Shown piece by piece: positions 1 through 6,136 of a stretch of 6,325 nucleotides of DNA. The stretch lies in NCBI GenBank assembly GCA_035308145.1, contig DATGHD010000425.1, positions 1-6,325 of the forward strand, read 5' to 3'. Both the position numbers and the translations under genes were made by a program. The first letter of the stretch is position 1; every line of letters begins with the position of its first letter. The notes below the pieces were generated by a model. It did no database searches. It had not been told where the DNA came from and saw only the letters and a program-made list of their open reading frames with translations. Origin of the DNA: Roseiarcus sp035308145. Lineage in GTDB: Bacteria; Pseudomonadota; Alphaproteobacteria; Rhizobiales; Beijerinckiaceae.

Positions 1-1
1 G

Positions 2-328
2 CGTCCGATCCATCACGGCCGCGCCGTCGGCATCGCCATGCTGGCGAGCCTGCCTTGGAACGTCGACGGCAATGAGGCCTTTGCGGCTTGCGCCGTCGAT
101 CTTGGCGGCGAGCCAAGCGCGAAAGGCTTCATCGCGGCTTACGACAAGCTTCTGCGCGCAACCGGCATGAAATTGTCGCTCCGCGAAGAATTCGCCGGCG
201 TGTCGCCCGCCATGCTCGCCGAACAGACGGCGCGGCCTGAGAACGCCTCGATGCGCGCCTCGAATCGGCGCGAATCGAGCGACGCCGATCTGCTGACGCT
301 CGCCCAAGCGGTTTTGGCCGTCGCGTGA
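2..328 (+). CDS. Iron-containing alcohol dehydrogenase, C-terminal part (5' end outside window)
   Basis: This is the last 108 residues of a protein whose reading frame is open from base 2 and ends at TGA 326-328. It starts with R-P-I-H-H-G-R-A-V-G-I-A, which fits the conserved HG motif of group III (iron-dependent) alcohol dehydrogenases. In that family this His is the last metal ligand (His277 in FucO); the other ligands lie upstream of the window. The rest is the helical C-terminal cap, including a segment like F-I-A-A-Y-D-K-L-L-R-A-T-G-M and an ending E-N-A-S-M-R-A-S-N-R-R-x(5)-D-A-D-L-L-T-L-A, which fits the family's usual N-P-R-x-(7)-D-L-L pattern. Family members oxidise primary alcohols or reduce aldehydes with NAD(P) in the cytoplasm. 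It lies 134 bases upstream of an aldehyde dehydrogenase, which suggests alcohol to aldehyde to acid oxidation. The substrate cannot be read from this fragment. A maleylacetate reductase-like member of the same fold is an alternative. Confidence 0.78.
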   Translation, partial: RPIHHGRAVGIAMLASLPWNVDGNEAFAACAVDLGGEPSAKGFIAAYDKLLRATGMKLSLREEFAGVSPAMLAEQTARPENASMRASNRRESSDADLLTLAQAVLAVA

Positions 329-349
329 TTAGCTATGTTGAAACGCCTC

Positions 350-436
350 CGTCATTGCGAGCGAAGCGAAGCAATCCATTCGAAGGGCGGCGCTCTATGA
401 GTGGATTGCTTCGTCGCTTCGCTCCTCGCAATGACG
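350..436. repeat. Intergenic inverted-repeat element 1 (REP-like)
   Basis: An imperfect palindrome occupies most of the gap between the alcohol and aldehyde dehydrogenase genes. The left arm is 350-378 and the right arm 402-436. They are reverse complements except for two 3-base insertions in the right arm, and a 23-base spacer separates them. Each arm also folds on itself: in the left arm ATTGC (354-358) pairs with GCAAT (371-375) around the core GAGCGAAGCGA (359-369). The right arm carries the same core on the bottom strand (414-424). Arms of this CATTGCGAG...GCAATCCA type are, to my knowledge, common dispersed repeats in Hyphomicrobiales genomes; the copy number here is unknown. There is no open reading frame and no T-tract, so it is not a clear intrinsic terminator. 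The rest of the 329-462 gap holds only the ribosome binding site of the next gene. Confidence 0.85.
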
Positions 437-462
437 CAGGATAGCCCTGGCGGAGCTGACCC

Positions 463-1964
463 ATGCTCGATCGTCCCAATTCCAAGGCCGGCTGGGAGGC
501 GCGGGCGCGCGACCTCAAGATCGAGACCCGCGCCTTCATCGACGGCGCCCATGTCGACGCCCGTTCGGGCAAGACGTTCGCGCGCGTCTCGCCGATCGAC
601 GGGCGGGTCATCGCCCATATCGCCGATTGCGAAGCAGCAGACGTTGATCTTGCTGTCGTCGCGGCCCGCCGCGCTTTCGAAAAGGGCGAGTGGCGAGACG
701 CCGCCCCCGCCGTCAAGAAGCGCGTTCTTCTCCGCTTCGCAGAATTGATCCGCGAGAACGGCGACGAGCTCGCTCTTCTTGAGACGCTGGACGTCGGCAA
801 GGTGATCGGCAATTCGCTCGCCGTCGACGCGCCCTTCTGCGCCGACTGCATTCAGTACTACGCCGAGCTCGCCGATAAGCTCTTCGATGAAATCGCGCCG
901 ACCGGCGCCAATGACGTCGCGCTCATCCGCCGCGCGCCGCTCGGCGTCGTCGGCGCCATCGTCCCGTGGAACTATCCGCTGATCATCGCCGCCTGGAAAA
1001 TCGGCCCGGCGCTGGCCGCCGGCAATTCGGTGGTCTTGAAGCCGGCGGAGCAATCCGCGCTCGGCGCGATCAAGCTCGCTCGCCTCGCCAAAGCGGCCGG
1101 TCTGCCGGACGGCGTCCTTAATGTCGTCCCCGGCTTCGGCGCAAAGGCCGGCAAGCCGCTGGCGCTCCACGCCGACGTCGACATGATTTCTTTCACCGGC
1201 TCGACGGAAGTCGGCAAGCTCATGCTGCGCTATGCCGGCGAGAGCAATATGAAGCGCGTCTCGCTCGAATGCGGCGGAAAGAGCCCGCATGTCGTCATGG
1301 CCGACGCCGATATCCAAGCCGCGGCCGAGGCGATCGCTTGGGGCATTTACTATAACCAGGGCGAGACCTGCCACGCCGGCTCGCGCGTCATCGCCCATCG
1401 CTCGATAAGAGCCGAGCTTGTCGCGGCCATCGCCGAAGTCGCGCGAACGCAAATCCCGCTCGGTCACCCTTTCGAAGCCGCCTCCCAGATGGGCGCGCTG
1501 ATCGAAGAAAAGCATATGGAGCGGGTGTTCTCGTACATCGATCTTGGCCAAAGAGAGGGCGCGAGAATCGCTCTTGGCGGCCGGCGCGCCATGGTCGAGA
1601 CCGGCGGCTTCTATATCGAGCCGACCATTTTGGACGAGGCGCGAAACGACATGCGGATCGCGCAGGAGGAGATTTTCGGACCGGTCGTCGTGGTGATTCC
1701 CTTTGACGACGAGCGCCAGGCCATTAGCCTCGCCAACGATACGATCTATGGTCTCGGCGCCGCGGTCTGGACCGCCGACATGAACGTCGCCCACTGGCTG
1801 ACGCGGGCGATCAAGGCGGGCACAATCTGGGTCAATTCCTTCGACTGATCGTCGATGGCGACGCCCTTCGGCGGGTTCAAGCAGTCGGGCTTCGGCCGCG
1901 ACCGCTGCCGCATGCGATCGAGAAATACATGGACTTCAAGACCATCTGGACGGCCTACCGGTAG
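463..1964 (+). pseudogene. PuuC-like aldehyde dehydrogenase, disrupted near the 3' end
   Basis: The 461-codon open part encodes an NAD(P)-dependent aldehyde dehydrogenase that oxidises an aldehyde to a carboxylate. Visible motifs are P-W-N with Asn170, L-K-P-A-E with Lys193, the cofactor motif F-T-G-S-T-E-V-G (244-251), the general base Glu269 in L-E-C-G-G-K, the nucleophile Cys303 in G-E-T-C-H-A-G, and E-I-F-G-P (403-407). Overall it resembles E. coli PuuC (gamma-glutamyl-gamma-aminobutyraldehyde dehydrogenase) and betaine-aldehyde-type enzymes; the true substrate is unknown. The frame stops at TGA 1846-1848, right after W-V-N-S-F-D, where the family continues. The expected tail is still present: S-S-M-A-T-P-F-G-G-F-K-Q-S-G-F-G-R-D-R in the same frame, then P-H-A-I-E-K-Y-M-D-F-K-T-I-W in the next frame, ending at TAG 1962-1964. 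Adding one base near 1906 restores a protein of 500 codons plus stop, the usual family length. The ATG at 463 has GGAG at 452-455. This is either a real recent pseudogene or two sequencing errors. Confidence 0.85.
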
Positions 1965-1971
1965 TTGCGAA

Positions 1972-2137
1972 TTCCTTCTCCCCTTGCGGGAGAAGGTGTC
2001 ATGCGAAGCATGACGGATGAGGGTAGTCGAGCGTAGCTCGACGTCTTTAAACCGTCGACATCAAGCCGCCTCGCTTCGCTCGGCTACCCCTCATCCGGCC
2101 GCTTCGCGGCCACCTTCTCTCGCAAGGGGAGAAGGAA
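1972..2137. repeat. Intergenic inverted-repeat element 2, mirror-symmetric four-hairpin element
   Basis: Terminal arms of 27 bases (1972-1998 and 2111-2137) are reverse complements with one mismatch. Inside are four short hairpins in mirror order: A 1999-2013, B 2026-2042, C 2068-2084 and D 2097-2111. Linkers GGATGAGGGTA (2015-2025) and TACCCCTCATCC (2085-2096) are reverse complements apart from one extra base. The centre is 2043-2067. All four hairpins have a GCGNAGC tip: GCGAAGC in A, GCGTAGC in B, and GCTTCGC on the top strand (GCGAAGC on the bottom) in C and D. There is no coding potential. Elements with these outer arms are, to my knowledge, dispersed intergenic repeats in many Hyphomicrobiales. 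It lies 7 bases after the ancestral stop of the aldehyde dehydrogenase and ends 19 bases before the next gene's GTG, filling nearly all of this gap. It could slow or end transcription, but no T-tract supports a standard terminator. Confidence 0.9.
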
Positions 2138-2145
2138 GGAACGCT

Positions 2146-2150
2146 GGGAG
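2146..2150 (+). promoter_or_regulatory. Ribosome binding site deciding a GTG start
   Basis: GGGAG lies 6 bases before GTG 2157. No ATG in the same frame lies near the expected N-terminus (the next Met is residue 65), so this Shine-Dalgarno-like sequence supports the GTG as the start. A second purine run, GAAGGAAGGA (2131-2140), belongs partly to the repeat element and is too far away to serve this start. Confidence 0.6.
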
Positions 2151-2156
2151 CTCATC

Positions 2157-3305
2157 GTGACCAATTCCTTCACCCCTCTCGCGACCGCGCCCAAGGCGAC
2201 GATCACCGGCATTGAGATCACCCGCCACCGCCATCATTTCGATCCGCCTTTCAACGCCAGCTGGGACACCAAGCCGCGCACATATTGGGACGCGGCGATC
2301 GTCCGCGTTCACACCGACCTTGGGGTCACCGGGATCGGCTCGGGCGACATGATGCTTGGCTTCGAAGGCCACGAGCATCTCTTCGTCGGCCAGGACGCGC
2401 TGGCGCTCGAGCGCCATTGGCGCATCCTCAACAACATCTCCTTTCATTGGGGCCGCTGCTGGCCGCTCGACATCGCGCTCTGGGATCTCGCCGGCAAGAT
2501 CGCGGGCCAGCCATGCTGGAAGCTGATCGGCGGCCTCTCGGATCGCATCAAGGCCTATGCCTCCTCGGGAACCTTGCGCGGACCCTCGGCGCTCGCCGAC
2601 GCCGCCGAGGCCTATATCGCCAAGGGATTTCCCGCGATGAAGATCCGCTTTCATCGCGGCGACTGGCGCGCCGACATCAAGGCGTTGGAGGCGGTTCGCG
2701 CGCGAGTCGGCGATCGATTCGAACTCATGGTCGACTGCAATCAGGGCTGGCGCATGTCGTGGGATGCTTACGCGCCATGGTCCTTGAAAGATGCGGTCAG
2801 GGTCGCGCGCGAACTCGAGCGGCTCGGCGTCTATTGGATGGAGGAGCCGCTTCATCGCGGCGACCGCGCCGGCATGCGCCGCCTTCGCGAGATGACCGAC
2901 GTGCGCATCGCCGGCGGTGAGATGACCCGCGAGCTCTATGAATTTCGCGACCTCATCACCGAGGGCTGTCTCGACATTCTGCAGCCTGACGCGGCGCTGG
3001 TCGGCGGCCTCACCGGGCTTCGCCGCGTCGCGCTGATGGCGCAAGAGCACAATCTCGTCTTCACGCCGCACACATGGACGAATGGCGTCGGCGTCGTCGC
3101 CAACGCGCATCTCGCCGCGGGTCTCGCCGATGCGCCATTTCTCGAATTTCCTTTCGATCCGCCCGAATGGGATGTGGACCGCCGCGATTACATGATGGCC
3201 GAACCCTTGAAGATCAGCGCCGACGGAAATATCGTGCTGACGAGCAAGCCCGGCATGGGCTACGAACTTGCCGAGGACAAGCTTGCGAAAACGCGCATCG
3301 GATAG
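2157..3305 (+). CDS. Mandelate racemase/muconate lactonizing enzyme family protein (enolase superfamily)
   Basis: This 382-residue protein has the full length and order of the mandelate racemase group. An N-terminal capping domain (about 15-130) contains G-V-T-G-I-G-S-G and P-L-D-I-A-L-W-D-L-A-G-K. The barrel follows: A-M-K-I-R-F with Lys162 and Arg164, metal ligands Asp193 (V-D-C-N-Q-G-W), Glu229 (W-M-E-E-P) and Glu255 (A-G-G-E-M-T-R), then Asp278 (Q-P-D-A) and His305 (T-P-H-T-W), which fit the Asp-His dyad, and Glu330 (F-L-E-F-P) at the last strand. Such enzymes are cytoplasmic, bind Mg2+ and remove the proton alpha to a carboxylate, giving racemisation or dehydration, often of sugar acids. 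The second position of the usual KxK motif is Arg here, so the His-Asp dyad may be the main base and a dehydratase role is plausible. It starts at GTG. The lysR gene begins 47 bases after it in the same direction. The substrate is not known. Confidence 0.93.
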   Translation: MTNSFTPLATAPKATITGIEITRHRHHFDPPFNASWDTKPRTYWDAAIVRVHTDLGVTGIGSGDMMLGFEGHEHLFVGQDALALERHWRILNNISFHWGRCWPLDIALWDLAGKIAGQPCWKLIGGLSDRIKAYASSGTLRGPSALADAAEAYIAKGFPAMKIRFHRGDWRADIKALEAVRARVGDRFELMVDCNQGWRMSWDAYAPWSLKDAVRVARELERLGVYWMEEPLHRGDRAGMRRLREMTDVRIAGGEMTRELYEFRDLITEGCLDILQPDAALVGGLTGLRRVALMAQEHNLVFTPHTWTNGVGVVANAHLAAGLADAPFLEFPFDPPEWDVDRRDYMMAEPLKISADGNIVLTSKPGMGYELAEDKLAKTRIG

Positions 3306-3352
3306 GATGGGTTCTTTGATGTCCAGTAGCGCGTCGTCTTGAGGGGGCGACG

Positions 3353-4354
3353 ATGGATCGCAAATGGCTGCCGCTCAACGCGCTCCGCGCCTTCGAAGCC
3401 GCAGGCCAGCACTTAAGCTTCACGGCGGCGGCGAACAGTCTCACGGTCGCGCAAAGCGCGGTCAGCCGTCACGTCATCGTTCTTGAGAATTTTCTTGGCG
3501 TCACGCTCTTCGAGCGGCGGCCGCAGCAACTGGTGCTGACCGAGGCGGGCCGCCACATTCTGCCGGCGGTGTCGAAATCCTTCGACCGCATCGACCAGGC
3601 CTTGAGCGAAGTGATCAAAGAGAAGGGCCGGCCGAAGCGCATCTTGAAAGTCGCGCTGCCGACGACCTTCGCGCATCGGCTGGCGATTCCGATCCTGCGT
3701 GATTTTCGCGCCGAGCACCCAGGCATCACGTTGGAGATCGTCTCCAAGCCGACAAGCGGCGCCGAGGTCGACGGCGACGTCGACATCGCGATCATCTATT
3801 CCGAGCCCCGCGTCACCGACGCGATCCTCGATCTTTTGTGGATGGTGAAGAGCACGATCCTCTGCAGCCCAAAGCTATTGTCGGGGCTCGAGCGCACCGA
3901 TCCGGCGCGGCTCATCGCGTCGTGTGATCTTCTGCATGTCAAAGTCGATGACCGGCCGCGCCATTTCTTCTGGGAGATGCTCGCCCGTTCGCTCGGCCGC
4001 CCCGATCTCGCCGTCGATCGCGGCCTCGTCTTCGATACGGCGCAACTCGCCGTTCAATACGCGCTATCGGGCGATGGCCTCGTTCTCGCCGATCCGCAGC
4101 TTTTCCAGGAAGAGGTGCGCTCGGGCCGGCTGGTCAAGCCCTTCGATATCGCGCTCGAAGAGGGCTATGGCTATTACTTAACGACGCATCCCGAGGACTT
4201 GAGCAATGAGGCGGTCGCGCTATTCCGCTCGTGGCTGATCGCCCGCTTCGCCGCCGACGCCGCGGACGTCGCCGCCGCGGCGCCGACCGCGCCGACGACG
4301 CCAGCGGCCGAGCCTCAGGACGCCGATCGCCCGAAATTGCGCGCCGCCAAGTAG
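3353..4354 (+). CDS. LysR-family transcriptional regulator, GcvA/AmpR-like
   Basis: A 333-residue regulator that binds DNA and a small-molecule effector. The start M-D-R-K-W-L-P-L-N-A-L-R-A-F-E-A-A-G and the winged helix-turn-helix (F-T-A-A-A-N-S-L-T-V-A-Q-S-A-V-S-R-H at about 23-40, then L-F-E-R-R) are typical of the GcvA/AmpR branch of LysR proteins. A linker helix (about 64-92) leads to the two-lobed effector domain (about 97-295), including D-V-D-I-A-I-I-Y and G-D-G-L-V-L-A-D. After about residue 298 there is an Ala/Pro/Asp-rich tail of some 35 residues with low complexity, beyond the usual end of the family. The ATG has a strong ribosome binding site, GAGGGGG at 3341-3347. It is in the same direction as the genes on both sides rather than divergent, so its target is not obvious from orientation. 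The dyad at 4393-4420 is a candidate. The effector is unknown. Confidence 0.95.
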   Translation: MDRKWLPLNALRAFEAAGQHLSFTAAANSLTVAQSAVSRHVIVLENFLGVTLFERRPQQLVLTEAGRHILPAVSKSFDRIDQALSEVIKEKGRPKRILKVALPTTFAHRLAIPILRDFRAEHPGITLEIVSKPTSGAEVDGDVDIAIIYSEPRVTDAILDLLWMVKSTILCSPKLLSGLERTDPARLIASCDLLHVKVDDRPRHFFWEMLARSLGRPDLAVDRGLVFDTAQLAVQYALSGDGLVLADPQLFQEEVRSGRLVKPFDIALEEGYGYYLTTHPEDLSNEAVALFRSWLIARFAADAADVAAAAPTAPTTPAAEPQDADRPKLRAAK

Positions 4355-4392
4355 CCCGTCCGCCCCAATTGGCCGGTTGATCGCCGCGGGCG

Positions 4393-4420
4393 TAAATTGG
4401 CATGGCGCAATGACAAATTA
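4393..4420. promoter_or_regulatory. Candidate operator: 28-bp imperfect dyad upstream of the MttB-family gene
   Basis: TAAATTGGCATGG (4393-4405) and CAATGACAAATTA (4408-4420) are reverse complements at 10 of 13 positions, around a 2-base centre. The dyad is AT-rich in a GC-rich setting and lies 99 bases before the next start codon. Long imperfect dyads with AT-rich edges are typical of LysR-family binding sites, and a LysR gene ends 38 bases upstream. No convincing -35/-10 pair could be fixed: TTGGCA at 4397-4402 has no good partner at the right distance. The rest of the 4355-4519 gap shows no gene. Binding by the neighbouring regulator is inference. Confidence 0.35.
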
Positions 4421-4510
4421 GCGTGACTCGGCGGCTCGGCCCCGCGATAGGGTCGATCAATGCCCCACCGGCGGCCAAGGCGACAAGCTTAGCGCCGCGA
4501 CGCGCCATCC

Positions 4511-4516
4511 AGGGAA
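4511..4516 (+). promoter_or_regulatory. Ribosome binding site before a double ATG
   Basis: AGGGAA is followed by two adjacent ATG codons at 4520 and 4523. The gap is 3 bases to the first and 6 bases to the second, so the second ATG is the better placed start. The two choices differ by one Met only. Confidence 0.5.
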
Positions 4517-4519
4517 ACG

Positions 4520-6073
4520 ATGATGAGCGAGACGGTTCAAGCCAACGAAGAATCGTCGCGACGGCGCCGACGCGGCGAGCGCGCTGTCGTCGCTCCCGCC
4601 GCCCCGCGCGTTCAGCCGAAACGACCCTTCAAGGCCGTGGATCTCTTGTCAGCGGACGAACTCGAATCAATCCACCAAGCTTCGCTGACGGTCCTGAAGG
4701 AAATCGGCATGGACTTCCTGCATGAGGAAGCCAAGGCCATCCTCAAGGCTGCCGGCGCGGATGTCGATTCTTCGTCGAACCGGGTGCGTTTTGATCCCGC
4801 GCTGGTTGAAGCGCAGATCGGCAAGGCGCCGCGCCAGTTCACGCTTCACGCGCGCAATCGGGCGCGCGACTTGGTCATGGGCGGCGATTTTACCGCCTTC
4901 GCCTCGGTGGCGAGCGCGCCCAATTCGTTCGATCGCGATGGCGGCCGGCGGCCGGGCAATCACCGCGACTATCAGAATTTTATTCGGCTCGGTCAAAGCT
5001 TCGATAGCATTCATTTGTGGGGCGGCTATCCGGTCGAGCCGATCGACATTCACGCGTCCGTGCGTCACCTCGACGCGATTTTCGATTTGCTGACGCTCTC
5101 GGATAAGCCGATCCACGCCTATAGCCTCGGCCGCGACCGCAACCTCGACGCGATCGAAATGGTCCGGATTGCGCGCGGTGTCGATGAAGAGACGCTGGAG
5201 CGCGAGCCCTCGCTCTTCACCATCATCAATTCCTCGTCGCCTTTGCGCCTCGATGCGCCGATGCTCGAGGGCATCATCCAGATGGCGCGGCGCAATCAAG
5301 TGGTGGTGTTGACGCCTTTCACGCTGGCCGGCGCCATGGCGCCGGTGACGATCGCCGGCGCGCTCGTCCAGCAGAACGCGGAAGCGCTGGCCGGCCTCGT
5401 CTTTGCGCAAACCGTCAGGCCGGGCTCCCCCTTCATCTACGGGGGATTTACCTCCAACGTCGACATGAAATCCGGCGCGCCGGCCTTCGGCACGCCGGAA
5501 TATATGAAGACCGCGATGATCGGCGGCCAATTGGCGCGCCGCTATGGGCTGCCCTATCGTTCGTCGAACACCAACGCGGCCAATTCGCTCGATGCACAGG
5601 CGGCCTATGAGAGCGTGTTCTCGCTGTGGGGCGCGATCATGGGCGGCGTGAACCTGATGATGCATGGCGCGGGCTGGATGGAAGGCGGCTTGCAGGCCTC
5701 CTTCGAGAAAATGGCGCTCGACGCGGATTTGCTGGCGATGGTCGCCGATTTTCTTAAGCCTGTCTCGGTCGAGGACAGCGAGCTTGCAATCGAGGCGATG
5801 CGCGAGGTCGGGCCGGGCGGACATTTCTTCGGCGCCGAGCACACCAAAGCGCGCTACCGTACTGCTTTTTTCGCGCCGATGATCTCCGACTGGCGCAACT
5901 ATGAGACTTGGCGCGAAGCGGGCTCGCCCAGCGCCTATGACGCCGCCCATCGCCTCTACAAGGATCGGCTCGAGCATTTTGTCCCGCCGCCCCTGGAGGC
6001 GGACCGCCGCGAGGCGCTCGAAGCTTTCGTGGCTCGGCGCAAGGCCGAGGGCGGCGTGAAGACGGATTTCTAG
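4520..6073 (+). CDS. Trimethylamine methyltransferase (MttB) family protein, non-pyrrolysine type
   Basis: This 517-residue protein fits the MttB superfamily in length and sequence. After a basic N-terminus (S-S-R-R-R-R-R-G-E-R, 12-21) comes the family's opening L-S-x-D-E-L-E-S-I-H-x-x-S-L-x-V-L-K-E-I-G-M-D-F (43-66), then a barrel with V-A-S-A-P-N-S-F-D-R-D-G-G-R-R (130-144), V-V-L-T-P-F-T-L-A-G-A-M-A-P-V-T (262-277), G-A-P-A-F-G-T-P-E (319-327), and N-S-L-D-A-Q-A-A-Y-E-S (355-365). Archaeal MttB uses pyrrolysine, read from an internal TAG, to move a methyl group from trimethylamine to a corrinoid protein. Here the only in-frame TAG is the final stop (6071-6073), so this is the non-pyrrolysine branch, of which MtgB moves a methyl group from glycine betaine to a corrinoid protein. 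The substrate is therefore more likely a quaternary amine than trimethylamine, but this is inference. No corrinoid protein gene lies in the window. A transporter gene follows 63 bases downstream, probably in the same transcript. Confidence 0.9.
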   Translation: MMSETVQANEESSRRRRRGERAVVAPAAPRVQPKRPFKAVDLLSADELESIHQASLTVLKEIGMDFLHEEAKAILKAAGADVDSSSNRVRFDPALVEAQIGKAPRQFTLHARNRARDLVMGGDFTAFASVASAPNSFDRDGGRRPGNHRDYQNFIRLGQSFDSIHLWGGYPVEPIDIHASVRHLDAIFDLLTLSDKPIHAYSLGRDRNLDAIEMVRIARGVDEETLEREPSLFTIINSSSPLRLDAPMLEGIIQMARRNQVVVLTPFTLAGAMAPVTIAGALVQQNAEALAGLVFAQTVRPGSPFIYGGFTSNVDMKSGAPAFGTPEYMKTAMIGGQLARRYGLPYRSSNTNAANSLDAQAAYESVFSLWGAIMGGVNLMMHGAGWMEGGLQASFEKMALDADLLAMVADFLKPVSVEDSELAIEAMREVGPGGHFFGAEHTKARYRTAFFAPMISDWRNYETWREAGSPSAYDAAHRLYKDRLEHFVPPPLEADRREALEAFVARRKAEGGVKTDF

Positions 6074-6136
6074 GGCGATGGGTTTCGAAACGATGCGCCC
6101 CGCATCGCCGGGCGAGGGGATTGCGGCGGCTGATCG

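Noticed and set aside
352..1794. A 480-codon open frame on the - strand opposite the aldehyde dehydrogenase
   Set aside because: It is rich in Arg, Asp, Gly and Ala with no recognisable domain, and mirrors the third-position GC bias of a clearly real gene on the + strand.
1846..1848. TGA read as selenocysteine in the aldehyde dehydrogenase
   Set aside because: The catalytic Cys303 is far upstream and intact, the site is not catalytic in this family, and a separate frameshift follows about 60 bases later.
1972..2137. CRISPR array or transposase-bearing insertion sequence
   Set aside because: The repeats are inverted, not direct with regular spacers, and no transposase reading frame or clear target duplication is present.
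2091..3110. A 339-codon open frame on the - strand opposite the enolase-superfamily gene
   Set aside because: It runs into the repeat element at its 3' end and has no recognisable domain; it is a shadow of the + strand gene.
4396..4430. A sigma-70 type promoter starting at TTGGCA in the lysR to MttB-family gap
   Set aside because: No acceptable -10 hexamer is seen 16-18 bases downstream, and the site overlaps the dyad, so the AT-richness has another explanation.
6071..6073. TAG read as pyrrolysine in the MttB-family protein
   Set aside because: The protein already has the full family length at this codon. Readthrough would add only 19 codons before TGA 6131, and the family's pyrrolysine lies inside the barrel, not at the end.
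6091..6107. Hairpin CGATGC-GCCCC-GCATCG as a terminator after the MttB-family gene
   Set aside because: The stem is only 6 bp, no T-run follows, and the next gene starts 30 bases later on the same strand.
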